Shown: positions 1 to 5,211 of the stretch, piece after piece
Numbering within the stretch: position 1 is the first letter of the stretch
Layout of the letters: the number at the start of each line of letters is the position of its first letter
DNA from: Actinomycetota bacterium
Lineage (GTDB): Bacteria > Actinomycetota > Actinomycetes > Nanopelagicales > Nanopelagicaceae
Length of the DNA: 5,211 nucleotides
Direction of reading: 5' to 3'
NCBI GenBank assembly: GCA_009701085.1
Contig: WLKV01000053.1
Span: 1 to 5,211 of the forward strand
Program-made: the position numbers and the translations under genes
The notes under the pieces: model-generated
The model's database searches: none
Seen by the model: the letters and a program-made list of their open reading frames with translations, nothing else
Told to the model about the DNA's origin: nothing

Positions 1-8
1 GTGGCCAT
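1..8 (-). CDS. xseB: Probable exonuclease VII small subunit, first codons only (cut by window edge)
   Basis: Only the first bases are inside the window, so the protein cannot be read. The call rests on position: it lies 46 nt after the xseA stop on the same strand, behind an AAGGAG ribosome binding site, and xseB is the usual gene following xseA in actinobacteria. XseB is the small helical subunit that packs against XseA in the single-strand-specific exonuclease VII. Two starts in different frames are possible: ATG at 8-6 (12 nt from the binding site, rather far) or TTG at 16-14 (4 nt, rather close). I chose ATG provisionally. The next few dozen bases outside the window would settle both frame and identity. 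Confidence 0.4.
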
Positions 9-20
9 GTGCTCAATCTA

Positions 21-26
21 CTCCTT
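21..26 (-). promoter_or_regulatory. Ribosome binding site for the gene after xseA
   Basis: The minus strand reads AAGGAG here, a strong Shine-Dalgarno match lying between the xseA stop and the left edge. It shows that another gene begins at the edge and is translated from its own site rather than by stop-start overlap with xseA. The 4-nt distance to a TTG and 12-nt distance to an ATG leave the start undecided. Confidence 0.55.
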
Positions 27-54
27 GTCGATTACTCGTTGACTGTCTCTTTGG

Positions 55-1263
55 TCAACCAATGCTTTGGTTGACTGTGGCGCTGGTCTCGCCCTTAGCC
101 ACACGAATTCGTAAACGAGTGCCCGCCTTTGCCTTTGAGGCATCACGAACGATGGAGCCATCTTCTAACTGCACAACGGCATAGCCACGATCCATGGTCG
201 ATTGAGGCGAAAGTGAACGAAGATGATCGCGTACTCCTTTGAGCTCCTTCTTCTCAATCTCAAGAATCGAGGCGAAGCTTCGATGAGAGCGGTCGCGCCA
301 GGCTTTGATTTCATCTCTGCGCGTAGTGACCATGACGCTGGGGTCTTTCATTACGGGGCGATTGCGTAACTGTGCAATCTGATTGAGTTCGTAATCAATT
401 GTTGAAAGTAAGCGGCGATACATGCGATCGCGAATCTTTTCGATATCGCTGATCTCTTGGGCAATATCAGGGACGACGCGCTTTGCAGCATCGGTCGGTG
501 TGGAGGCGCGGTAATCAGCGACGAGATCGAGAAGTGGTGAATCCTTTTCGTGGCCAATAGCGCTGACAATCGGTGTCGTGCACGAAGCAGCAAGGCGCAC
601 TAGTGATTCATCGCTGAAAGGAAGTAGATCTTCAAAAGATCCACCGCCGCGAGTAATGATGATGACATCAACTTCTGGGTTCGCTTCTAGCTCAGAGAGA
701 GCAGCCGATACTTCAACAACGGCCGCTGCACCTTGTACTGCGACTTCGCGGATTTCAAATTGCACTGAGGGCCAACGACGGCGCGCATTTTCAACGACAT
801 CTTTTTCAGCATCGGTATTGCGTCCGCAAATTAGCCCAACGGTTCGTGGCAGACGAGGTAGCGCAATCTTTCGATCAGAGTTGAAGAGCCCTTCAGATGC
901 AAGCTTCTCTTTGAGCGCTTCAAGTCGAGCAAGTAATTCGCCAACGCCAACTTGACGGATTTCTTTGGCAGACATTGTGAGCGAACCATTTTTAGTAAAC
1001 CACGATGGCTTGGCATGGATAACAACGCGAGCATTGGCAGGAAGCGGTTGCACACTCGCTAATACTGTTTTGTAACACATCACCGAGATACTCATATCGG
1101 CGCTGGTATCGCGAAGGCGCATAAAGGCCATTCCGCCGCTGCGTTCATTGAGTTCCGATATCTCGCCCTCAATCCAGATAGGGCCCAATCGATCGATGTA
1201 TTCCTTAATAGCTTCAGAGACCACGCGCACTGGCGCAGGGGATTCACTTGAAGTTTCGAACAT
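55..1263 (-). CDS. xseA: Exodeoxyribonuclease VII large subunit
   Basis: XseA is the catalytic subunit of exonuclease VII, a cytoplasmic nuclease that degrades single-stranded DNA from both ends to short oligonucleotides in repair and recombination. At 402 aa it is near the normal family length and looks intact. An N-terminal OB-fold (about residues 10-105, including the WIEGEIS block) is followed by the catalytic domain with RGGGS at 205-209, ED at 211-212 and the AIGHEKDSPLLDLVADYRAS block at 235-254. D155, R205, H238 and D241 fall at the same positions as the catalytic residues described for E. coli XseA. A helical region (about 265-350), expected to hold XseB, leads to the C-terminal LSPQSTMDRGYAVV block (351-364), which is typical of the family. 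The ATG start has no Shine-Dalgarno site but has a TANNNT hexamer 6 nt upstream, suggesting a leaderless message. It is divergent from ispH and probably precedes xseB in one unit. Confidence 0.97.
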   Translation of the reverse strand: MFETSSESPAPVRVVSEAIKEYIDRLGPIWIEGEISELNERSGGMAFMRLRDTSADMSISVMCYKTVLASVQPLPANARVVIHAKPSWFTKNGSLTMSAKEIRQVGVGELLARLEALKEKLASEGLFNSDRKIALPRLPRTVGLICGRNTDAEKDVVENARRRWPSVQFEIREVAVQGAAAVVEVSAALSELEANPEVDVIIITRGGGSFEDLLPFSDESLVRLAASCTTPIVSAIGHEKDSPLLDLVADYRASTPTDAAKRVVPDIAQEISDIEKIRDRMYRRLLSTIDYELNQIAQLRNRPVMKDPSVMVTTRRDEIKAWRDRSHRSFASILEIEKKELKGVRDHLRSLSPQSTMDRGYAVVQLEDGSIVRDASKAKAGTRLRIRVAKGETSATVNQSIG

Positions 1264-1269
1264 AGCGGG

Positions 1270-1275
1270 AGCCTA
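1270..1275 (-). promoter_or_regulatory. Candidate -10 element for leaderless xseA
   Basis: The minus strand reads TAGGCT, fitting the TANNNT form, and the xseA ATG begins after 6 further bases. Transcription would therefore start at or within a base or two of the start codon. No Shine-Dalgarno sequence lies in the gap, which supports a leaderless message. A 16-bp spacer leads back to TTGCTC (1292-1297, minus strand), a weak -35 that lies inside the first codons of ispH. Promoter function is inferred from pattern and spacing only. Confidence 0.55.
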
Positions 1276-1276
1276 A

Positions 1277-1282
1277 TAGACT
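1277..1282 (+). promoter_or_regulatory. Candidate -10 element for leaderless ispH
   Basis: TAGACT fits TANNNT and is followed by 7 bases before the ispH ATG, the spacing expected if the A of the ATG is the first transcribed base. There is no Shine-Dalgarno site. The 17-bp-spaced -35 position (1254-1259, TTTCGA) is a poor match and lies in the first codons of xseA. This hexamer sits one base from the oppositely oriented -10 of xseA, so the two polymerases could hardly bind together. Confidence 0.6.
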
Positions 1283-1289
1283 GCGCTCC

Positions 1290-2240
1290 ATGAGCAAGAG
1301 AGTTCTGCTAGCGGCGCCACGTGGATATTGCGCAGGCGTCGACCGTGCAGTTGTGGCGGTCGAAAAATCTCTCGAACTCTACGGAGCTCCGGTCTATGTC
1401 CGTAAAGAGATTGTCCATAACAAGCATGTGGTCTCTACCCTTGAACAACGCGGTGTCATCTTCGTCAACGAGACCGATGAAGTTCCTGAAGGTGCAACAG
1501 TTGTCTTCTCAGCTCACGGAGTTTCGCCTGCAGTCCATGCTGAAGCTGCAGCTCGAAATCTCAAGACAATCGATGCAACCTGTCCACTCGTCACAAAGGT
1601 GCATAACGAAGTTAAACGTTTTGCCAATGAAGAGACAGAGATTTTGCTTATCGGTCACAACGGCCACGAAGAAGTTGAAGGAACAGCTGGCGAAGCTCCC
1701 GGAAAAGTTCGCGTTGTCGATGGACTCGATGAAGCGCGCACCATTGAGCCAACACCTGGAAAGAAACTAGTCTGGCTGACACAGACAACTCTCTCCGTTG
1801 ATGAAACGATGCAATCAGTTGCAATCCTGAAAGATCGTTTCCCTGAAATTGCTAATCCACCAAGCGATGACATCTGTTATGCAACGCAGAATCGTCAAGA
1901 AGCAATCAAGGCTATTGCGCCGCAAGCTGACCTTGTCCTTGTCGTTGGCTCTACCAACTCATCTAACTCAGTCCGACTTGTTGAAGTTGCTCTCGAATAC
2001 GGTGCTAAGAACGCCTATCTCATCGATTACGCAGCTGAAGTAAAAGAAGAGTGGCTAGCCAACGCGGAAACGATCGGCGTCACAAGCGGTGCATCAGTTC
2101 CTGAAATTCTCGTCGATGATCTACTCAAGCACCTCAGCATCCATGGATATCACGATGTCGAAGAAGTGCGTGCAACCGAAGAAACCTTGCTCTTCGCTCT
2201 TCCTAAGGAGCTCCGCGCAGATCTCAAGGCAGCGAAGTAG
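1290..2240 (+). CDS. ispH: 4-hydroxy-3-methylbut-2-enyl diphosphate reductase
   Basis: IspH (LytB) is the [4Fe-4S] enzyme of the last step of the MEP pathway, reducing HMBPP to isopentenyl and dimethylallyl diphosphate in the cytoplasm. The 316-aa protein is full length. The three cluster cysteines are visible as C14 (APRGYCAGV), C98 (DATCPLV) and C196 (DICYATQNR). Substrate-binding residues are also present: H43 (IVHNKHVV), H76 (SAHGVSP), H126 and E128 ([11 protein letters not shown]), T167 ([10 protein letters not shown]), the N223-S224-S225-N226 run ([11 protein letters not shown]) and S269 (TSGASVPE). The start at ATG 1290 places the first cysteine block at the usual N-terminal distance. 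It has no ribosome binding site but a well-placed -10, so it is probably leaderless. Its stop overlaps the next gene's GTG by one base, so the hydrolase is likely co-transcribed and coupled. Confidence 0.98.
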   Translation: MSKRVLLAAPRGYCAGVDRAVVAVEKSLELYGAPVYVRKEIVHNKHVVSTLEQRGVIFVNETDEVPEGATVVFSAHGVSPAVHAEAAARNLKTIDATCPLVTKVHNEVKRFANEETEILLIGHNGHEEVEGTAGEAPGKVRVVDGLDEARTIEPTPGKKLVWLTQTTLSVDETMQSVAILKDRFPEIANPPSDDICYATQNRQEAIKAIAPQADLVLVVGSTNSSNSVRLVEVALEYGAKNAYLIDYAAEVKEEWLANAETIGVTSGASVPEILVDDLLKHLSIHGYHDVEEVRATEETLLFALPKELRADLKAAK

Positions 2241-3025
2241 TGGCTACCTTCGTAGATATTCAAGGCGAGAAACTTGCTGTTGAAATCTACGAACCAGAGG
2301 TTCGAATCGCTGATGTCGTGCTTGTTCACGGCTTCACTGGCAGTAAAGAAGATTTCAATCTCATCGGTCCACTCCTTGCAGATAAGGGTTACCGAGTACT
2401 GACCTTTGATAATCGTGGCCAACATGAATCTGCGCATAGCAAGCGCGAAGGTGCATACGAGGCTGGTTCATTAGCGCTCGATGTCATCGAACTTGTTAAA
2501 AAATTCGAATTGCAAAAGCCACATCTGCTCGGCCACTCATTTGGTGGGCTTGTTTCACAGCGAGCCCTTGCAGAATCACCTGAAACCTTTGCATCACTCA
2601 CGATCTTTTGCAGCGGTCCACATTGGATTCCAGATAAACCAGATCTTGAAGCAACAATTGAAATTATGAAGACCATGTCCATGCAAGAGTCATGGGATCG
2701 ATTCAAGGAAGAGACGGATAAATTACTGCCGCGTTATGAACTCTATAAGAAGCGCTGGACAGCATCAGATCCACACTCAACGCACACAATGGCGCTTCAT
2801 CTTCAGAATGCGAGACCACTCATTGAAAAGATAGTTGCAACCAAGATTCCAGTGCACGTTGTCTATGGCGAGAACGATGATGCCTGGCCCATGCCGATGC
2901 AGGATCAGATGGCGCAGGATTTATCAGCGCCCCGCACCATCATTAAAGATGCAGGACATTGCCCCAATGAAGATCAACCAGAAGAGACTGTGAAGGTTTT
3001 AACGAACTTCTGGAGCAGCCTGTAA
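2240..3025 (+). CDS. Alpha/beta-hydrolase, substrate unknown
   Basis: A 261-aa single-domain alpha/beta-hydrolase with a complete apparent triad. VLVHGFTGS (27-35) gives the oxyanion-hole HG at 30-31; GHSFGG (98-103) is the nucleophile elbow with S100; D213 in GENDD is the likely acid, with D214 as alternative; H240 in DAGHCPNE is the base. A cap region rich in Trp, Tyr, Lys and Glu lies at about 125-195. There is no signal peptide or membrane segment, so it is probably cytoplasmic. The family includes esterases, C-C bond hydrolases, haloalkane dehalogenases and non-haem peroxidases; the serine nucleophile disfavours a dehalogenase, and nothing further fixes the substrate. The GTG start shares its G with the ispH stop (TAGTG), and only a weak AAGG (2226-2229) lies upstream, so translation probably depends on ribosomes finishing ispH. 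Its 3' end overlaps the converging DUF6542-like gene by 27 bp. Confidence 0.9.
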   Translation: MATFVDIQGEKLAVEIYEPEVRIADVVLVHGFTGSKEDFNLIGPLLADKGYRVLTFDNRGQHESAHSKREGAYEAGSLALDVIELVKKFELQKPHLLGHSFGGLVSQRALAESPETFASLTIFCSGPHWIPDKPDLEATIEIMKTMSMQESWDRFKEETDKLLPRYELYKKRWTASDPHSTHTMALHLQNARPLIEKIVATKIPVHVVYGENDDAWPMPMQDQMAQDLSAPRTIIKDAGHCPNEDQPEETVKVLTNFWSSL

Positions 3026-3427
3026 ACGTTGTGAAGGACGGTTCTTCGCCTTCTCGTTGAGGAACATAAACCAGCTATAGAGCGCGCTGATCAGTAAGAA
3101 CGGTGCAACGCTAGCAAGAGATGCAATGAAATCAATGCCTACACGTGATGGACGAAGACCATCGCTGACGATTGTGTAGATAAAAGTTGTTGCTGCATAG
3201 GCAAGTGGTGGAGTTACTGCTGATACATAGCGAGTTCCAGCGCGACCATAAGCAACTCCGCCGTAGGTAACGAGACAGAGAATGAGGCCAGAGAGGATTC
3301 CTGCGCCACCGCGGATCCACATCTCGAGCCAGACAAATACGAAGATAAAGAAGGATTGCAGGACAACAACACCTTGCTTCTTAAGGCCAGGACCTGTGAG
3401 TGCGGGCTTCTTGATTGCTGTTGCCAT
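2999..3427 (-). CDS. Small four-helix membrane protein, DUF6542-like
   Basis: A 142-aa protein of unknown function with four likely membrane segments at about 19-37, 42-60, 66-88 and 99-123. It has a lysine-containing N-terminus (LTGPGLKKQ at 10-18) and a basic C-terminal tail (EKAKNRPSQR, 125-134). The N-terminal LTG-G motif, the glycine-rich stretch before the second helix (RGGAGILSG, 39-47) and TPPLAYA (72-78) resemble what I recall of the actinobacterial DUF6542 family, which commonly sits between ispH and ychF as here. The assignment rests on motif and context, not on a search. ATG 3427 is supported by GAGGAG 6 nt upstream. The gene begins 3 nt after the rmuC stop, so it is probably the second gene of that unit. 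Its last codons overlap the end of the hydrolase gene on the opposite strand. Confidence 0.8.
   Translation of the reverse strand: MATAIKKPALTGPGLKKQGVVVLQSFFIFVFVWLEMWIRGGAGILSGLILCLVTYGGVAYGRAGTRYVSAVTPPLAYAATTFIYTIVSDGLRPSRVGIDFIASLASVAPFLLISALYSWFMFLNEKAKNRPSQRLQAAPEVR
3033..3053. terminator. Hairpin just after the hydrolase stop, possible terminator without a U-tract
   Basis: GAAGG, a bulged A, then CG pairs with CG plus CCTTC around a 6-base GTTCTT loop, making a 7-bp stem with one bulge. It begins 8 bases after the hydrolase TAA and lies inside the 3' codons of the converging DUF6542-like gene. No T-run follows on the plus strand, so it is not a classical intrinsic terminator. In a convergent overlap it could still slow polymerase or protect the 3' end. 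This is a short stem and may be chance. Confidence 0.25.
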
Positions 3428-3430
3428 TTC

Positions 3431-4612
3431 TTACTCCTCTACTACTTCTACATCAATGAAATCATCTGGTGCATCGAGATCTGGGTTATTGAGAGCTCGA
3501 ACATCTGCAGGTGCATCAGGATATTCGATTGCAAGCTTCTCTTTATCCCCTGCGACGCCGAGCTTATGAATGCGTCGAGCAGGTGAGAGGACAGTCTTTT
3601 CAGCTGTCGGTACCAAATCTTCATATGCCTTAGAGGTTGAGTTAATCGCCTTGCCGACTGCAACAATTTTGGTGTGAAGAAGTGTGATGTTCTTGAGGAA
3701 TGTTGCTGCGACCTTAGTGATGTCATCGGCATTCTCGGCTAATTGGTTGCGAGTAAAGATATGTCCAACGGTGCGAAGTAGGGCCATCGTTGTTGTCGGT
3801 GTAGCAAGTGTGACGCCGACCTTAAATGCCTTTTCGAGAAGGGTGGGATCGATACGAAGTGCCTCTGCCAGAAGGGTTTCAAATGGCAGGAAGAGAACGA
3901 CGAAATCAGGTGAGCCCTGTGACTTGTGATAGCCGCGCTTAGAGAGCGCATCGACATGCTTGAGTAGGTCTTTGGTATGAGCGGCAAGTAATTCATCGCG
4001 CTCTGCTTGATCTTCGGTGCCGAATGCTTCGAGGAAGCGGTCGAAGGGAAATTTGGAGTCGATAAATAACTTAGAGCCACCAGGCATGTGCACTGTGATG
4101 TCAGGAATGCCAGATGAATCAGAGTCAGTTGTTGAACGCTGTGCATCGTATTCGTGGCCTTCGCGCAAACCTGCCTGTTCGAGGAGAAGTTGTAACTGCG
4201 CTTCGCCGAATTTTCCACGAGTCTGTGAACTTGCGAGTGCGCCCGCGATCTTCTTGGTCTCATCAAAGAATGTTGTCGATGCTTTACGCATTTCGTCGAT
4301 GGTGCTGACCAATTGTGTTTCGGATGCAATACGTTTTTCGGCAGCTTCTTGCGATTGTGTGCGCATACGTTCGACAGTCGCCTTCATCTCTTCCATCTGT
4401 GTTGCAATCTTTGTATCTGCTTGTGACTTTTCTTCGGCAGCCTTAAGACGTTCATCAGATGCTTTGAGGAGCACCTTCACATCGTTGAGTTCTTGCGCCA
4501 ATGAATCGGAAGAGCCCGCAGTATTTTTAATCCGAGAAATCCAGATACCGAGGCCCAACCCAAGAAAGAGGCCGATAATCAGAGTTATTAAGGTCACGAG
4601 TGCGCTGGACAT
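3431..4612 (-). CDS. rmuC: DNA recombination protein RmuC family
   Basis: RmuC proteins are membrane-anchored, nuclease-like proteins that in E. coli limit inversions at short inverted repeats; the biochemical activity is still poorly defined. The 393-aa product starts with one transmembrane anchor (about 4-26) and a short basic stretch, followed by a long coiled coil (about 35-125, rich in Glu, Lys, Ala and Gln). The RmuC domain follows: GKFGEAQLQLLLEQAG (133-148), then IPDITVHMPGG (169-179) and LFIDSKFPFDRF (182-193). P170-D171 with D185-S-K187 forms a PD-(D/E)XK-type active site, and E137 may complete it. FLPFETLLAEAL (241-252) and TPTTTMALLRTVGHIF (271-286) are further family blocks. The tail (about 360-393) is acidic. 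The ATG start puts the anchor at the N-terminus; it has no clear ribosome binding site or convincing -10. The last codons (GAG GAG) double as the ribosome binding site of the next gene. Confidence 0.95.
   Translation of the reverse strand: MSSALVTLITLIIGLFLGLGLGIWISRIKNTAGSSDSLAQELNDVKVLLKASDERLKAAEEKSQADTKIATQMEEMKATVERMRTQSQEAAEKRIASETQLVSTIDEMRKASTTFFDETKKIAGALASSQTRGKFGEAQLQLLLEQAGLREGHEYDAQRSTTDSDSSGIPDITVHMPGGSKLFIDSKFPFDRFLEAFGTEDQAERDELLAAHTKDLLKHVDALSKRGYHKSQGSPDFVVLFLPFETLLAEALRIDPTLLEKAFKVGVTLATPTTTMALLRTVGHIFTRNQLAENADDITKVAATFLKNITLLHTKIVAVGKAINSTSKAYEDLVPTAEKTVLSPARRIHKLGVAGDKEKLAIEYPDAPADVRALNNPDLDAPDDFIDVEVVEE
3434..3439 (-). promoter_or_regulatory. Ribosome binding site of the DUF6542-like gene, inside the end of rmuC
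   Basis: The minus strand reads GAGGAG, which encodes the final two glutamates of RmuC and sits 6 nt before the ATG of the next gene. With the TAAGAAATG junction, this fixes the downstream start and indicates that both proteins are made from one message, with the second initiating as ribosomes finish the first. Confidence 0.8.
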
Positions 4613-4647
4613 GGGGCAATCGTGGCAGGAGGCACTGACAATCCCGC

Positions 4648-4661
4648 GTAGGCTGTCCTAC
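4648..4661. repeat. Perfect 5-bp inverted repeat with 4-nt loop in the rmuC-ychF gap
   Basis: GTAGG-CTGT-CCTAC is a perfect dyad ending 2 bases before the ychF ATG. Its left arm overlaps the candidate ychF -10. It could be a small operator, or a hairpin at the 5' end of the message if transcription starts further upstream. At only 5 bp per arm, chance cannot be excluded. Confidence 0.4.
4649..4654 (+). promoter_or_regulatory. Candidate -10 element for ychF
   Basis: TAGGCT fits TANNNT and is the same hexamer as the one proposed for xseA. The ychF ATG follows after 9 bases, which would give a leader of about 0-3 nt. No ribosome binding site lies within 15 nt of the ATG, consistent with leaderless translation. 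No good -35 is seen at 16-18 bp spacing; the CTGACA at 4635-4640 is too close to serve. Confidence 0.45.
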
Positions 4662-4663
4662 TT

Positions 4664-5211
4664 ATGAGCCTCTCTATTGGAATCGTCGGTCTTCCGAATG
4701 TCGGAAAGTCGACCCTTTTTAATGCTCTGACCAAGAACAATGTCTTGGCCGCTAACTATCCCTTCGCCACCATCGAGCCCAATGTCGGCGTCGTGGGCGT
4801 TCCGGATGAGCGTCTAGCCAAGCTCGCCACAATCTTCGGCTCCGAAAAGCTTCTTCCCGCCGCGCTCTCATTCGTCGATATCGCAGGCATCGTGAAGGGC
4901 GCATCTGAAGGCGCTGGCCTTGGCAATAAGTTCCTCGCCAACATCCGCGAGACCGATGCGATCTGTCAGGTCATTCGCGTCTTCACTGATGGCGATGTTG
5001 TTCACGTCGATGGTCGTATCGATCCATCGAGTGACATGGAGACCATCAATATGGAACTCGCGCTCGCAGATTTACAGACAATTGAAAAGGCAATCCCACG
5101 ACTCGAGAAAGAGGCGCGCGTTGCTAAAGAAAAGGCGCCCGTTCTTGAAGCGGTAAAGGCTGCCAATGAGTGGTTGCAATCAGGAAAGCCATTGTCACAA
5201 TCAAAGATTGA
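4664..5211 (+). CDS. ychF: Ribosome-binding ATPase YchF (Obg family), N-terminal half
   Basis: YchF (OLA1 in eukaryotes) is a universally conserved, Obg-related P-loop NTPase that prefers ATP and binds ribosomes. The first 182 codons are present and the gene runs off the right edge; full-length members have about 360 aa. GLPNVGKS (9-16) is the P-loop, [14 protein letters not shown] (31-44) the switch I region, and DIAGI (72-76) the DxxG block, followed by [20 protein letters not shown] (79-98). H114 (VVHVDG) matches the histidine linked to ATP hydrolysis in E. coli Ych[20 protein letters not shown] (119-137) opens the helical coiled-coil insertion (about 127 onward). The G4 motif that gives ATP preference and the C-terminal TGS domain lie outside. 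Position 35, a cysteine in E. coli YchF, is alanine here. Early codons favour C-ending GCC, CTC and ATC more than the neighbours, which suits a well-expressed gene. ATG 4664 gives the standard N-terminus and is probably leaderless. Confidence 0.96.
   Translation, partial: MSLSIGIVGLPNVGKSTLFNALTKNNVLAANYPFATIEPNVGVVGVPDERLAKLATIFGSEKLLPAALSFVDIAGIVKGASEGAGLGNKFLANIRETDAICQVIRVFTDGDVVHVDGRIDPSSDMETINMELALADLQTIEKAIPRLEKEARVAKEKAPVLEAVKAANEWLQSGKPLSQSKI

Noticed and set aside
578..955. Plus-strand open frame of 125 codons opposite xseA
   Set aside because: It is antisense to the XseA catalytic domain, rich in Ser, Arg and Thr, with no domain or start signal.
1321..1770. Plus-strand open frame of 149 codons within ispH
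   Set aside because: It is a shifted-frame shadow of ispH, whose own frame has all the cluster cysteines.
2206..2211. AAGGAG within the end of ispH as the hydrolase ribosome binding site
   Set aside because: It is 28 nt before the GTG start, too far to act directly; stop-start coupling is the better explanation.
3739..4329. Minus-strand open frame of 196 codons in another frame of rmuC
   Set aside because: It is a same-strand shadow of rmuC with biased, low-similarity composition (many His, Ser and Gln); the real frame carries all the RmuC motifs.
4627..4632. AGGAGG, a perfect Shine-Dalgarno match upstream of ychF
   Set aside because: It is 31 nt from the ychF ATG and no usable start codon lies at a proper distance after it, so it does not explain translation of ychF.
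4636..4641. TTGTCA on the minus strand as a -35 for rmuC
   Set aside because: It is a good hexamer, but the only -10-like sequence near the rmuC start (CACGAT at 4619-4624) is a poor match and just 11 bp away, so no coherent promoter can be drawn.
4017..4667. Plus-strand open frame of 216 codons opposite rmuC
   Set aside because: It is antisense to a well-supported RmuC domain, is rich in Ser, Arg and Cys in the way typical of shadow frames, shows no recognisable domain and has no ribosome binding site. It would also run into the ychF start.

Overview
The window looks like an ordinary chromosomal housekeeping region of an actinobacterium with moderate G+C (about half, judged by eye). The evidence is the gene order (xseA next to a divergent ispH, then a small DUF6542-like membrane protein and ychF), the actinobacterial wording of the XseA active-site block, and TANNNT hexamers placed 6-9 nt before start codons that lack Shine-Dalgarno sites, as in leaderless transcripts. 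The moderate G+C and tight packing would suit a small-genome freshwater actinobacterium, but that placement is inference. I see no mobile element, CRISPR array, tRNA or rRNA, and no gene-free stretch longer than about 55 bases.

Layout. On the minus strand at the left edge is xseA (exonuclease VII large subunit). It is followed by a ribosome binding site and the first bases of what is probably xseB, cut by the window edge. A 26-bp gap separates xseA from the divergent ispH (last step of the MEP isoprenoid pathway). Both starts appear to be served by back-to-back -10 elements inside that gap. ispH overlaps by one base (TAGTG) with an alpha/beta-hydrolase of unknown substrate. The hydrolase converges on, and overlaps by 27 bp, a minus-strand pair: rmuC (membrane-anchored, coiled-coil, nuclease-like recombination protein) followed 3 nt later by the DUF6542-like four-helix membrane protein. 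A 51-bp gap containing a perfect dyad then separates rmuC from the divergent ychF, of which the N-terminal 182 codons are present before the right edge.

How the genes fit together. Two are DNA-maintenance genes (xseA, rmuC), one is isoprenoid synthesis (ispH) and one a ribosome-associated ATPase (ychF). There is no evident single pathway; they are linked by conserved neighbourhood and compact transcription units. No previously undescribed system is evident. The points most worth a second look are the compressed divergent promoter, the dyad over the probable ychF -10, loss of the E. coli redox cysteine in YchF, and the hydrolase translationally joined to ispH.
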